Of a stretch of 64,000 nucleotides of DNA, positions 52,299 through 60,969 are shown piece by piece (the first letter of the stretch is position 1; the number at the start of each line of letters is the position of its first letter). This stretch comes from Ohtaekwangia sp. (GTDB taxonomy: Bacteria > Bacteroidota > Bacteroidia > Cytophagales > Cyclobacteriaceae). The stretch is from NCBI GenBank assembly GCA_021155195.1, contig JAJNPV010000049.1, forward strand, positions 310,001-374,000. Reading direction: 5' to 3'. The translations under genes were made by a program, and so were the position numbers. The notes beneath the pieces were generated by a model that did not search any database, was not told where the DNA came from, and saw nothing but the letters and a program-made list of their open reading frames with translations.

Positions 52299-53336
52299 AT
52301 GGAAACAAAGACTTCAAGACGCAAATTTATCGGAGTAACATCTACTTTGATTACGGGATCATTACTTACTAGCCAAACTTCATTTGGTATGCCGAACTTT
52401 ATTAATAATCTAGGCAAATCAGGCTCTACCATTAAAGGTGTAAAGCTGGGACTTATTACGTACTCCTTCCGGGATCTGCCCGATCAAAGTGCTGAAGCTA
52501 CATTGGAGTATATCCGCCAGTGTGGTATTACAAACATCGAATTAATGGGTGGCCCGGCCGAATCCTTTGCAGGCGCTCCTAAAAATCCGGTTGACTTCCG
52601 CACCCTGTTTTCACTTAGACGTAAGCGTAATCAGCAGGAGGAATTAACAGAAGAAGAAAAGAAAACTCTGGCTGAAGCCGAAGAAAAGACAAAAATATAT
52701 CGGGAAGAACTTGGTCAGTGGCGACAGAAGGTTAGCATGACTAAATTTGAAGAGTTTGGTAAGATGTACAAAAAGGCTGGGGTTGATATTTATGCCTTTA
52801 AGCCAGATGCATTCGGACTACAGAATAGTGACACAGATATTGACTATGGTTTGCGCGCGGCCAAAGCATTAGGCGCCTCACATATCACATTAGAACATCC
52901 TGCCAATGATGCTCACACATTGAAGCTCGGTAAGGCTGCTGAAAAGTATAAAATGAAAGTGGGCTATCATGGCCATGAACAACAGACTCCTACATTCTGG
53001 GATACTGCACTTACTCAATCACCTGCTAATGCACTCAATCTTGATTTTGGTCATTATATAGCGGCTGGCAATACAAATGCTCTTGACTTTGTAAAACAAA
53101 AAAATAAGAACATTGTGAGCATGCACATGAAAGATCGTAAAACAAAAGCCAATGGTGGCGACAACTTGCCATGGGGCACAGGCGATACACCCTTGGCTGA
53201 TGTGTTGCGCTTAATTCGGGATAATAAGTACTCTTTCCCGGCAACTATTGAGTTGGAATATAAAGTTCCGGAAGGCTCTACTTCAATTAATGAGGTAAAA
53301 AAATGTCTGGAGTTTTGTAAGTCGGCTATAGGCTAA
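52299..53336 (+). CDS. Tat-exported sugar phosphate isomerase/epimerase-like TIM-barrel protein
   Basis: The 345 residues have a twin-arginine signal (TSRRKFIG at about 6-13, then hydrophobic to SFG). An AP-endonuclease-2-like TIM barrel follows (LGLITYSFRDLPDQSAEATLEYIRQCGITNIELMG, HITLEHPANDAH, VGYHGHEQQTP, NLDFGHYIAAGNT, VSMHMKDRK, ATIELEYKVPEG), with the usual Glu/His/Asp metal ligands. A charged helical stretch at about 105-150 is inserted. Exported members often accompany DUF1080 and sugar dehydrogenases and may act on oxidised sugars rather than sugar phosphates. A terminator separates it from rhaT. Confidence 0.83.
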   Translation: METKTSRRKFIGVTSTLITGSLLTSQTSFGMPNFINNLGKSGSTIKGVKLGLITYSFRDLPDQSAEATLEYIRQCGITNIELMGGPAESFAGAPKNPVDFRTLFSLRRKRNQQEELTEEEKKTLAEAEEKTKIYREELGQWRQKVSMTKFEEFGKMYKKAGVDIYAFKPDAFGLQNSDTDIDYGLRAAKALGASHITLEHPANDAHTLKLGKAAEKYKMKVGYHGHEQQTPTFWDTALTQSPANALNLDFGHYIAAGNTNALDFVKQKNKNIVSMHMKDRKTKANGGDNLPWGTGDTPLADVLRLIRDNKYSFPATIELEYKVPEGSTSINEVKKCLEFCKSAIG

Positions 53337-53363
53337 GTATTTAGACAATTAAAACAAAAAAAT

Positions 53364-53390
53364 GCCTCTGAAAACTCAGGGGCTTTTTTT
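53364..53390 (+). terminator. Intrinsic terminator between sugar isomerase-like gene and rhaT
   Basis: GCC-T-CTGA closes over AAAC onto TCAG-G-GGC, then TTTTTTT. It marks the end of the GH3 transcript and implies a separate promoter for the rhamnose genes. Confidence 0.88.
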
Positions 53391-53458
53391 ATACATGATG
53401 GTGCAGGATGGTAAAACTCCTGTTTCCTCGTTATCTTTCATTTTCTAACTTCTACCTC

Positions 53459-54514
53459 ATGCAAATTGTTCTTGGTGTAATATTCCATTTTATTGGCGGT
53501 TTCGCCTCAGGAAGTTTTTATATGCCTTTCAAAAAAGTGAAAGGCTGGGCATGGGAAAGTTATTGGATTGTAGGCGGCATCTTTTCGTGGTTGATTGTTC
53601 CTCCACTTGCAGCTTGGCTAACACTTCCGGGATTTTCTGAAATTATTAAAAGTACTTCGGCATCTACAATTCAATACACCATTCTCTTTGGTGTGTTATG
53701 GGGCATTGGTGGTTTAACCTACGGACTTGGCGTGCGATATCTTGGTATGTCGTTAGGCAACTCGGTTGTTCTTGGTTTTTGTTCAGCCTTCGGAGCAATC
53801 GTCCCTTCTATTTATTATGCCATCGTTCCTACGAAAGGAAAAACAAGTATCATTGAAATGATGACTAACACGTGGGGGCAAGTTGTACTGCTCGGTGTGA
53901 TAATTTGTTTACTGGGAATTTACATCAGTGGCCGCGCAGGGATGTTGAAAGAAAATGAATTATCGGAAGAAGAAAAGAAAAAAAGTGTTGGTGAATTTAG
54001 TTTGGTCAAAGGATTGATCGTTGCCATTACTTCCGGAATCTTAAGTTCTTGTTTCAACTTTGGTATTGAAGCGGGAAAACCTATGGCCGAGACAGCTGTT
54101 AGCATAGGATTGAATCCCCTCTTTCAAAACAATGTTACGTACGTGGTACTTCTTTGGGGCGGACTAACCACCAATTTTATCTGGTGCATGATTCTCAATT
54201 TTAGGAATAAGACTTTTTCTGATTACGGAAATAAAAATTCACCGCTCGTAAAAAATTATTTTTTTTCTGCACTGGCAGGCACTACCTGGTTTCTTCAGTT
54301 TTTCTTTTACGGCATGGGCGAAAGTAAATTGGGCAATGGAGCCAGCTCATGGATTCTTCACATGGCATTTATTATTTTGATTGCCAACTGTTGGGGAATT
54401 GCTTTGAAAGAATGGACTGGAGTTAGTAAAAAAACGAAGAACACCATTATACTCGGAATCGCCATGATCATCCTTTCCGTTTTTGTGGTAGGGTATGGAA
54501 ATGCAATTAAATAA
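53459..54514 (+). CDS. rhaT: L-rhamnose/proton symporter
   Basis: The start is at 53459 (MQIVLGVIFHFIGGFASGSFYMP), the conserved RhaT beginning; an upstream in-frame start at 53408 adds 17 residues with no match. The 351-residue length agrees with the roughly 344 of E. coli RhaT. About ten hydrophobic helices are spread over the chain, with KKVKGWAWESYWIVGGIFSWLIVP and GGLTYGLGVRYLGMSLGNSVVLGFCSAFG as family-typical stretches. It imports L-rhamnose with protons across the inner membrane. It is first of the rhamnose genes, 37 bp before the aldolase fusion. Confidence 0.9.
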   Translation: MQIVLGVIFHFIGGFASGSFYMPFKKVKGWAWESYWIVGGIFSWLIVPPLAAWLTLPGFSEIIKSTSASTIQYTILFGVLWGIGGLTYGLGVRYLGMSLGNSVVLGFCSAFGAIVPSIYYAIVPTKGKTSIIEMMTNTWGQVVLLGVIICLLGIYISGRAGMLKENELSEEEKKKSVGEFSLVKGLIVAITSGILSSCFNFGIEAGKPMAETAVSIGLNPLFQNNVTYVVLLWGGLTTNFIWCMILNFRNKTFSDYGNKNSPLVKNYFFSALAGTTWFLQFFFYGMGESKLGNGASSWILHMAFIILIANCWGIALKEWTGVSKKTKNTIILGIAMIILSVFVVGYGNAIK

Positions 54515-54551
54515 TTACTGAGCCTCAATTCGGTTCGCAAAATAAACGTTT

Positions 54552-56663
54552 ATGACAAAACAATTTAAACACGTTAGTTATCTCTGGGATGAAACCAAAG
54601 CAGCCGCGTTGGCAGGTGATGAAGTTGGACTATTAATCTATCGCTCTAATTTATTGGGTGCCGATTTACGATTGACAAACTATGGCGGTGGAAACACTTC
54701 GTGTCGCGCCATGGCAAAAGATCCACTCACAGGCAAGCAGACTGAAATCATGTGGGTGAAAGGTTCCGGTGGCGATATCGGTACACTCAAGCGCAGTGGG
54801 CTTGCCGCATTATATTTAGATCGTTTGCGCAGTCTAACAACGGTGTATCGTGGCATTGAACACGAAGATGAAATGGTTGAATTATTCAATCATTGCATTT
54901 ATGATCTTGCTTCAAAAGCTCCTTCCATCGACACTCCGCTTCATGGATTGCTTCCGTTCAAACACATTGATCACCTTCACCCGGATGCAGCCATTGCGAT
55001 TGCAGCCGCAAAAGATGGCAAGAAAATCACGCAAGAATTATTTAAGGGCACCATTGGCTGGGTAGAATGGCAACGTCCGGGTTTTGATTTAGGATTAAAA
55101 CTCAAAAAATGTCTGGAGGAAAATCCGGGCATTCGTGGAATCATGCTTGGATCACATGGCTTATTTACCTGGGGTGATACGGCATACGAAAGTTATATCA
55201 ATACGCTCGAGGTAATTGAAACCTGTGCGGAGTACTTAGAACAAAACTATGGCAAGAAGCGAAAAGTATTTGGTGGTCAGATTTTAAAATCGCTTGCCAA
55301 AGAAGATAGACTAAAGCAAGCGGCAACGCTTGCTCCTACGTTGCGTGGATTGTGTTCAAGTCAGAACAGGATGATTGGTCATTTTACCGATGACGATCGT
55401 GTGCTTGAGTTTACTAACTCAGCTGATCTTACCAAGCTTGCACCGATGGGCACTAGCTGTCCGGATCATTTTCTACGCACCAAAATTAGTCCGTTGGTTT
55501 TATCATTAGCTCCTGATGAAAATCTTTCTGACTCAAAAGCGATAAAAGAAAAATTGATTCCAGCTTTTGAAGCGTATCGCAAAATGTACTCCGACTATTA
55601 CAATGCGTGCAAGCATCCAAATAGTCCGGCCATCCGCGATGCAAATCCGGTAGTAATTTTATATCCCGGAGTGGGCATGTTCACCTTTGCAAAAGACAAG
55701 CAAACGGCACGCGTAGCCGCTGAATTTTATATCAACGCCATTAATGTAATGAAAGGTGCTGAGGCGGTTTCAGAGTATACATCATTACCGAGACAAGAAG
55801 CCTTTAATATTGAGTATTGGCTACTGGAAGAAGCAAAACTTCAACGCATGCCAAAGCCAAAACCACTCACCGGTAAAATTGCTTTGATTACGGGCAGTGC
55901 GGGTGGTATTGGAAAAGGTATTGCCAAAAAATTTGTGGAAGAAGGCGCGTGTGTGATTATTAATGATAACGATAGTGAACGCTTAGCTAAAGCAGACGAA
56001 GAGTTTAAAACCAAGTATGGTAAAGATGCCTATGCTTCTGTGCAATTAGATGTACTCAAAGCAGACAACATTAAAGAAGCATATGCGCAAACTGTGTTGG
56101 CATTTGGTGGCGTTGATATTGTGGTGAACTGTGCCGGAATTTCAATTTCGAAACCCATTGAAGAGCATACCGAAAAAGATTGGGATTTGCTATATGACAT
56201 CTTAGTGAAGGGTCAGTTTCTTATCACGCAAGGTGGAGTGGAAATCATGCGCAAGCAAAGTCTTGGTGGGGATGTGCTTAACATTGTAAGTAAAAACGCT
56301 TTGGTAAGTGGACCAAACAATGCGGCTTATGGTTCTGCGAAAGCAGCACAACTTCATTTGAGCCGATTGAATGCGGCCGAGTTAGGGGCAGATAAGATTC
56401 GTGTAAACGTTGTGAACCCCGATGCTGTAATATCGGATAGCAAAATCTGGGAAGGCGCCTGGGCAGAAGGTCGCGCGAAAGCGTATGGCGTAAAGGTTTC
56501 TGAGTTACCAGCGTACTACGCGAAGCGTACCTTGCTAAATGAAGTCATTCTACCGGAAGACATCGCCAATGCGTGCTTTACTTTTGTGGGTGGCCAACTA
56601 AATAAATCGACCGGGAACGTGTTGAATGTAGATGGTGGTGTGGCTATGGCATTCGTTAGATAA
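54552..56663 (+). CDS. rhaD: Bifunctional rhamnulose-1-phosphate aldolase / short-chain dehydrogenase
   Basis: The 703 residues carry a class II aldolase half (about 1-430): RLTNYGGGNTSCR, WVKGSGGDIGTL, DTPLHGLLPFKHIDHLHPDA with the metal histidines, and GIMLGSHGLFTWGD. It is followed by an SDR half: KIALITGSAGGIGKGIAKKF (about 440-460), NCAGIS, catalytic Ser and YGSAK, and VNPDAV. The first splits rhamnulose-1-phosphate into dihydroxyacetone phosphate and L-lactaldehyde, and the second oxidises or reduces lactaldehyde. The same fusion is also called RhaE-RhaW. The next gene follows by 10 bp. Confidence 0.9.
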   Translation: MTKQFKHVSYLWDETKAAALAGDEVGLLIYRSNLLGADLRLTNYGGGNTSCRAMAKDPLTGKQTEIMWVKGSGGDIGTLKRSGLAALYLDRLRSLTTVYRGIEHEDEMVELFNHCIYDLASKAPSIDTPLHGLLPFKHIDHLHPDAAIAIAAAKDGKKITQELFKGTIGWVEWQRPGFDLGLKLKKCLEENPGIRGIMLGSHGLFTWGDTAYESYINTLEVIETCAEYLEQNYGKKRKVFGGQILKSLAKEDRLKQAATLAPTLRGLCSSQNRMIGHFTDDDRVLEFTNSADLTKLAPMGTSCPDHFLRTKISPLVLSLAPDENLSDSKAIKEKLIPAFEAYRKMYSDYYNACKHPNSPAIRDANPVVILYPGVGMFTFAKDKQTARVAAEFYINAINVMKGAEAVSEYTSLPRQEAFNIEYWLLEEAKLQRMPKPKPLTGKIALITGSAGGIGKGIAKKFVEEGACVIINDNDSERLAKADEEFKTKYGKDAYASVQLDVLKADNIKEAYAQTVLAFGGVDIVVNCAGISISKPIEEHTEKDWDLLYDILVKGQFLITQGGVEIMRKQSLGGDVLNIVSKNALVSGPNNAAYGSAKAAQLHLSRLNAAELGADKIRVNVVNPDAVISDSKIWEGAWAEGRAKAYGVKVSELPAYYAKRTLLNEVILPEDIANACFTFVGGQLNKSTGNVLNVDGGVAMAFVR

Positions 56664-56673
56664 TGGTTAGCAA

Positions 56674-56979
56674 ATGATCTTCCTTACTCAATTGATCTAT
56701 ATTAAAGAAGGAAAAGAAGATGTGTTTCATGAATTTGAAGCTGTAGCTATTCCGATCATTTCAAAGTACAACGGAAAGTTATTGCTAAGAATGAGACCAG
56801 ATGATAATGCTTTTATTGAACATCATATAGATAAACCATACGAAATGCATTTGGTTCAATTTGATACTCAGCAAGACTTCGAAAACTTTATGCAGGATGA
56901 AGAACGTAAGAAGTTTTTGCACTTAAAGGAACAGTCTATTAAAAGCTCTGTACTCATTCAAGGAAAAAAGATAGGATGA
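56674..56979 (+). CDS. Small DUF1330/ABM-like protein inside the rhamnose operon
   Basis: The 101-residue protein shows the dimeric alpha+beta barrel pattern (MIFLTQLIYIKEGKEDVFHEFEAVAIPIISKYNGKLLLRMRP, HLVQFDTQQDFENFMQDEERKKF), like DUF1330 or monooxygenase-type small proteins. RhaM next door has the same general fold. It overlaps rhaM by 4 bp (ATGA) and lies 10 bp after the aldolase gene, so it is translated with the pathway. No catalytic residues can be named. A helper or regulatory role, or a second mutarotase-like step, is possible; this is inference from position. Confidence 0.72.
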   Translation: MIFLTQLIYIKEGKEDVFHEFEAVAIPIISKYNGKLLLRMRPDDNAFIEHHIDKPYEMHLVQFDTQQDFENFMQDEERKKFLHLKEQSIKSSVLIQGKKIG

Positions 56980-57290
56980 AACGACTAGCCTTTAAAATGA
57001 AACTTCATGCTGGCCAAACGGAAGAATACAAACGCAGGCATGATCAGCTATGGCCTGAATTGGAAGCACTCTTAAAGCAAACTGGCATCTCAGATTATTC
57101 AATATTTCTAGATGAAGAAACAAATGATTTGTTTGGAGTGATGAACATCAATGATCCCAAAGCAATGGATACCCTACCCGATCATCCGGTAATGAAAAAG
57201 TGGTGGGCCTATATGAAAGATATTATGGATACCAATCAGGATAATTCTCCGGTGAGTGTTTCATTGAAAGAAGTTTTTTATCTTGAATAA
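56976..57290 (+). CDS. rhaM: L-rhamnose mutarotase
   Basis: The 104 residues match RhaM throughout: MKRLAFKMKLHAGQTEEYKRRHDQLWPELEALLKQTGISDYSIFLDEETNDLFGVM, including the HDQLWPEL helix with the active-site His, and a second His-Pro in DHPVMKKWW. It converts the alpha and beta anomers of L-rhamnose so that the isomerase can use the pool. The length is normal. It overlaps the upstream small gene by 4 bp. Confidence 0.92.
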   Translation: MKRLAFKMKLHAGQTEEYKRRHDQLWPELEALLKQTGISDYSIFLDEETNDLFGVMNINDPKAMDTLPDHPVMKKWWAYMKDIMDTNQDNSPVSVSLKEVFYLE

Positions 57291-57292
57291 TC

Positions 57293-57384
57293 TGAACCAC
57301 AAATATTTCACGCTAAGACGCCAAGTTCGAAAAAATTAATCATCGTATTCCTTCGCTTTCTTTGCGTCTTTGCGGTTAACAAAA
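57293..57384. repeat. Imperfect inverted repeat between rhaM and rhaI
   Basis: The left arm (AACCACAAA ... CTAAGACGCCAAG) and the right arm (CTTTGCGTCTTTGCGGTTA) are imperfectly inverted over about 90 bp. The type, built from CGCAAAGACGCAAAG-like units, looks like a dispersed intergenic palindrome. It splits the operon but lacks a T-run, so read-through is likely. Confidence 0.6.
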
Positions 57385-57391
57385 GCTACCC

Positions 57392-58666
57392 ATGAGAATA
57401 GACAAAACCCAAATCCAAAAACACAACGACAAGCTTAACGCTTCGCATCAGCGAAAAATAAAGCAGCTTGTAAATGAAAACTCAAATGCAAAGAAAGTCA
57501 TTAGCAAACTGGTTGATTTTCAAATTGCAGTTCCTAGTTGGGCATTGGGAACGGGTGGTACTCGCTTCGGTCGATTTTCAGGTGGCGGTGAGCCTCGAAC
57601 CCTGGAAGAAAAAATTGAAGACGTAGGATTACTTCATGCCCTTAATAAATCAAGTGGTGCAATCTCGTTACATATTCCGTGGGACATCCCCACCAGTACC
57701 CGAAAAATAAAAGCATTGGCTGCAGAACATGACTTACTGTTTGATGCAGTCAATTCAAACACCTTTCAAGATCAACCTGATCAAAAATTAAGTTATAAGT
57801 TCGGTTCGCTTCAACACGTAAAGGAAAAAGTTCGACAACAAGCGATTGATCATAACATTGAAGTAATCAAACACGGCAAAGCACTTGGCTCTAATTCAAT
57901 CACCGTATGGCTTTCCGATGGTTCTTGTTTTCCCGGTCAGTTGAATTTTAGAAAAGCCTTTGAGCGTACACTGGAAGGACTTCAGGAAATTTATTCCGCC
58001 TTGCCATCCAACTGGAAAATGTTTGTTGAATACAAAGCCTTTGAGCCTAACTTCTATTCGATGACAGTGGGTGATTGGGGCCAATCCTATTTGTATGCGA
58101 GTAAACTTGGTCCTAAAGCGTATACGCTTGTTGATCTCGGCCATCATCTTCCCAATGCAAACATCGAACAGATTGTTTCGCTGTTGTTGATGGAAAAAAA
58201 GTTGGGTGGATTTCATTTTAATGATTCTAAATATGGAGATGATGATCTTACGGTGGGTAGCATCAATCCTTACCAACTCTTTTTAATTTTTAATGAACTA
58301 GTAGAAGGTATGGATGCCAGAAAGATGAATCATGCCACCGACTTAGGTTGGATGATTGACGCATCGCATAATGTGAAAGATCCATTGGAGGATTTACTTC
58401 AATCTGTTGAAGCGATTAAGATTGCTTATGCTCAAGCGCTGCTGGTAGATCGAAGCGCTCTTAACCGGGCTCAGGAAAACAACGATGTAGCGAAAGCACA
58501 GGAAATTTTACAGCAAGCGTATCGCACTGATGTAAGACCACTGGTTGCTGAAGCGAGGTTACGAGCCGGTGCTGCCCTTCAACCCATTTCATTATTCAGA
58601 GATTTACAGGTGCGCAGGCAATTAATTTCTGAACGGGGATTAAAAACAATGGCCACCGGATTATAA
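57392..58666 (+). CDS. rhaI: L-rhamnose isomerase
   Basis: The 424 residues resemble the RhaI-type (Pseudomonas stutzeri-like) isomerase and not the E. coli RhaA form. Recognisable stretches are FQIAVPSWALGTGGTRFGRFSGGGEPRTLEEKIEDVGLLHAL, SLHIPWDIP, NSITVWLSDGSCFPGQ, MFVEYKAFEPNFYS, LVDLGHHLP, GGFHFNDSKYGDDDLTVGSINPYQLF with the metal-binding Glu, Asp and His. It converts L-rhamnose to L-rhamnulose. The next gene, the FGGY kinase, starts 51 bp later. Confidence 0.9.
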   Translation: MRIDKTQIQKHNDKLNASHQRKIKQLVNENSNAKKVISKLVDFQIAVPSWALGTGGTRFGRFSGGGEPRTLEEKIEDVGLLHALNKSSGAISLHIPWDIPTSTRKIKALAAEHDLLFDAVNSNTFQDQPDQKLSYKFGSLQHVKEKVRQQAIDHNIEVIKHGKALGSNSITVWLSDGSCFPGQLNFRKAFERTLEGLQEIYSALPSNWKMFVEYKAFEPNFYSMTVGDWGQSYLYASKLGPKAYTLVDLGHHLPNANIEQIVSLLLMEKKLGGFHFNDSKYGDDDLTVGSINPYQLFLIFNELVEGMDARKMNHATDLGWMIDASHNVKDPLEDLLQSVEAIKIAYAQALLVDRSALNRAQENNDVAKAQEILQQAYRTDVRPLVAEARLRAGAALQPISLFRDLQVRRQLISERGLKTMATGL

Positions 58667-58717
58667 AATAAACTCAGTCTTCGGCAAACTCAGACTTACA
58701 GTGTACGAGATTTAATT

Positions 58718-59995
58718 ATGACTCCAGTTATCTGCATCTTCGATATTGGCAAAACCAATAAAAAAGTTTTTCTCTTTGATGAGGATTATAAAATCCGTTT
58801 TGAAAAGTCAATTGAACTTCCCGAAATAAAAGATGAAGATGATTTTCCATGCGAAGACATCCATGCGTTATCAAACTGGGTAACAGAAACATTTAAAGAA
58901 GTAGCCTTGCTCAAAGAGTTTGAGATAAAAGCAATCAATGTTTCAGCACATGGAGCCAGCTTTGTACATGTGGATGAATCGGGCAAACCGGTTGCTCCAC
59001 TTTACAATTATCTAAGACCTTTTCCAGAAACTCTGAAGCAAACTTTTTACAGCACCTATGGCGGAGAAAATACCTTTGCCCAGATAACGGCTTCACCCGT
59101 ATTGGGTAATCTAAACTCAGGCATGCAACTTTATTGGTTGAAGTATGAACGCCCTGACATCTTCAAAAGAATAAAATACTCACTGCACCTACCGGAATAC
59201 ATTAGCTATCTATTCAGTGGTCAGGTTGCATCGGGCATTACGAGTATTGGCTGCCACACTAATTTGTGGGACTTTACTAAGAATGATTACCATTCATGGG
59301 TCTCGAAAGAATCCATTTTACAAAAACTAGCACCCACCAAACCTGATTCTCATACTGACAAAGCTTTAATTAACAATCACGATATAAGAGTAGGTCTTGG
59401 ATTACATGATAGTTCGGCAGCACTTATTCCCTACCTGCAATATATCAAAGAACCTTTTGTGCTCTTATCAACAGGCACATGGAGCATCAGTCTAAATCCT
59501 TTTAATCATACAGAGTTAACAGCCGCTGAACTACAAAAAGATTGCCTCTGCTACTTGACCTATGAAGGGAAACCAGTGAAAGCATCACGATTGTTTGCAG
59601 GGCATTGGCACGATGAGGCTTTTAAAAAATTAGCGGAGCGATTTCATAAAGACGAACACGCCTACACGCAAGTTTCCTACAACAAAGATTTAAAAAAATC
59701 AGATTCAAGTTTCGAAGCAGCGTATCACACACTCATTGCAGAATTAATTTCCATGCAAAAAGAATCTACTGATTTGATTATGCAACCTGCCACCAAAAAC
59801 ATCTATGTAGATGGTGGCTTTAGCAAGAACCAATTGTTTATGAATATGTTGGCTAAGGCTTATCCTGAAGTAAGTACCTATTCGGCAGATCTTCATCAGG
59901 CCTCTGCATTAGGGGCAGCGCTCGCTATGCATGAAGTGTGGAATACTAAAAAGAAACCAACGCAGTTGATAACGTTGGAGAAGGTTGAGGCTTAA
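58718..59995 (+). CDS. FGGY-type carbohydrate kinase (rhamnulokinase by context)
   Basis: The 425-residue protein has the sugar-kinase ATPase fold: VICIFDIGKTNKKVFLFD (phosphate 1, where rhamnulokinases have DxGxT), INVSAHGASFVHVDESG, LLSTGTWSISLNP (phosphate 2) and YVDGGFSKNQLFMNMLAKAY (adenosine motif), with ASALGAALAMHEVW at the end. It is shorter than the roughly 490 residues of E. coli RhaB and diverged from it, so the rhamnulokinase role rests mainly on being last in the rhamnose operon. It would phosphorylate L-rhamnulose at C1. Confidence 0.8.
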   Translation: MTPVICIFDIGKTNKKVFLFDEDYKIRFEKSIELPEIKDEDDFPCEDIHALSNWVTETFKEVALLKEFEIKAINVSAHGASFVHVDESGKPVAPLYNYLRPFPETLKQTFYSTYGGENTFAQITASPVLGNLNSGMQLYWLKYERPDIFKRIKYSLHLPEYISYLFSGQVASGITSIGCHTNLWDFTKNDYHSWVSKESILQKLAPTKPDSHTDKALINNHDIRVGLGLHDSSAALIPYLQYIKEPFVLLSTGTWSISLNPFNHTELTAAELQKDCLCYLTYEGKPVKASRLFAGHWHDEAFKKLAERFHKDEHAYTQVSYNKDLKKSDSSFEAAYHTLIAELISMQKESTDLIMQPATKNIYVDGGFSKNQLFMNMLAKAYPEVSTYSADLHQASALGAALAMHEVWNTKKKPTQLITLEKVEA

Positions 59996-60007
59996 CCCTC
60001 AAGCCAT

Positions 60008-60025
60008 GGTTCGTGACTCCACGAA
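60008..60025. repeat. TTCGTG palindrome, copy 2
   Basis: GGTTCGTG-ACTC-CACGAA forms a hairpin 12 bp after the kinase stop. It belongs to the same small family as 23738-23752 and 60056-60074. Confidence 0.65.
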
Positions 60026-60055
60026 ACAAGTATATAAAAAATGCTGAAAGCAAGT

Positions 60056-60074
60056 GGTTCGTGAGACACGAACC
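60056..60074. repeat. TTCGTG palindrome, copy 3
   Basis: GGTTCGTG-AGA-CACGAACC is a perfect 8-bp hairpin. With the copy at 60008 it fills the gap between the converging kinase and membrane-protein genes and may end both transcripts. Confidence 0.7.
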
Positions 60075-60097
60075 GGAACCATTGGTGTCTTCCATGC

Positions 60098-60889
60098 TTA
60101 AGTTAACTTGAACTCATAACGAAGTTCTTTAAGAAGTGCAGCGTTAACTCTAACATAGTCTTCAAATGGAATCATACGAGTAGATTTAATATTGTTAGTT
60201 TGATAGTAGCTAAGAGCATTAATGTATGTCACCCGATTAATGCGTTCTGGCTGAGATAAATGAAACGGAATATATTCATCACTGTCTTCGTAATTAGCTA
60301 ACCGATCAAAGATACCAGTACTAAACAACTTACGCTGAAATTCAAAATCCATATGGTTTATCATCATGGGCTGTATGTACTCTTTATAGACAGTAGCTTC
60401 AAGTTCTTGTCGTTCATGTATGTATTCGATGGAGACAAACAGGTCACCGACCAACTTCTGCAACCGTTGATTTTTAAAATACCTCAAACTCCCCGAGCTT
60501 TTCAATTGCTCTAATACCACAGTTCGAGGAGTAAATATTACAGGAGTTCTAACTGTTGTAGCCCACAAGAAATTTATAGAAAGGCTCTTGGAAGATGCTT
60601 GCAGGCTGCTGTCTTTCAAAAAGGTTATCATATAATCAATAGATTTTTCCTTTTTTAGTCGGCCATCAATTTTAGATAAAACCGTCACAGAATCATTTAG
60701 TAGTTCTTCGTAAAAGCTTTTAGCCAGTTCGTATGCTAATTTCTTTTCAGAATTGTCCTCTCTGAGGCTATCTGCAAAAAAACCAAGAAAAACTGCAAGG
60801 AACAGTAAGCTAAATTCGAATAGATACTTCTTCCAATTTCCTACAAAGAACTTTGTCTTAGGTTGTTTGGATTCAAACGAGTCATTCAT
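60098..60889 (-). CDS. Hypothetical membrane-anchored protein (DUF6090-like topology)
   Basis: The 263 residues have a short charged start, one membrane helix (FEFSLLFLAVFLGFFADSLRED, about 30-46) and a long helical domain. The sequence FLAVFLGFFAD followed by an acidic/basic helix is the start of a Bacteroidota family of single-TM proteins of unknown function. The next minus-strand gene upstream (61681) shares the layout. Together they are probably tandem paralogues. No catalytic motif is seen. Confidence 0.65.
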   Translation of the reverse strand: MNDSFESKQPKTKFFVGNWKKYLFEFSLLFLAVFLGFFADSLREDNSEKKLAYELAKSFYEELLNDSVTVLSKIDGRLKKEKSIDYMITFLKDSSLQASSKSLSINFLWATTVRTPVIFTPRTVVLEQLKSSGSLRYFKNQRLQKLVGDLFVSIEYIHERQELEATVYKEYIQPMMINHMDFEFQRKLFSTGIFDRLANYEDSDEYIPFHLSQPERINRVTYINALSYYQTNNIKSTRMIPFEDYVRVNAALLKELRYEFKLT

Positions 60890-60969
60890 AGGGTTGAGAG
60901 ATTAAACTTAATTTAGTCAAACGATAAATTTGCGGTCGACCAGTTGTCCACTGTCACCAAGCCAAACAA

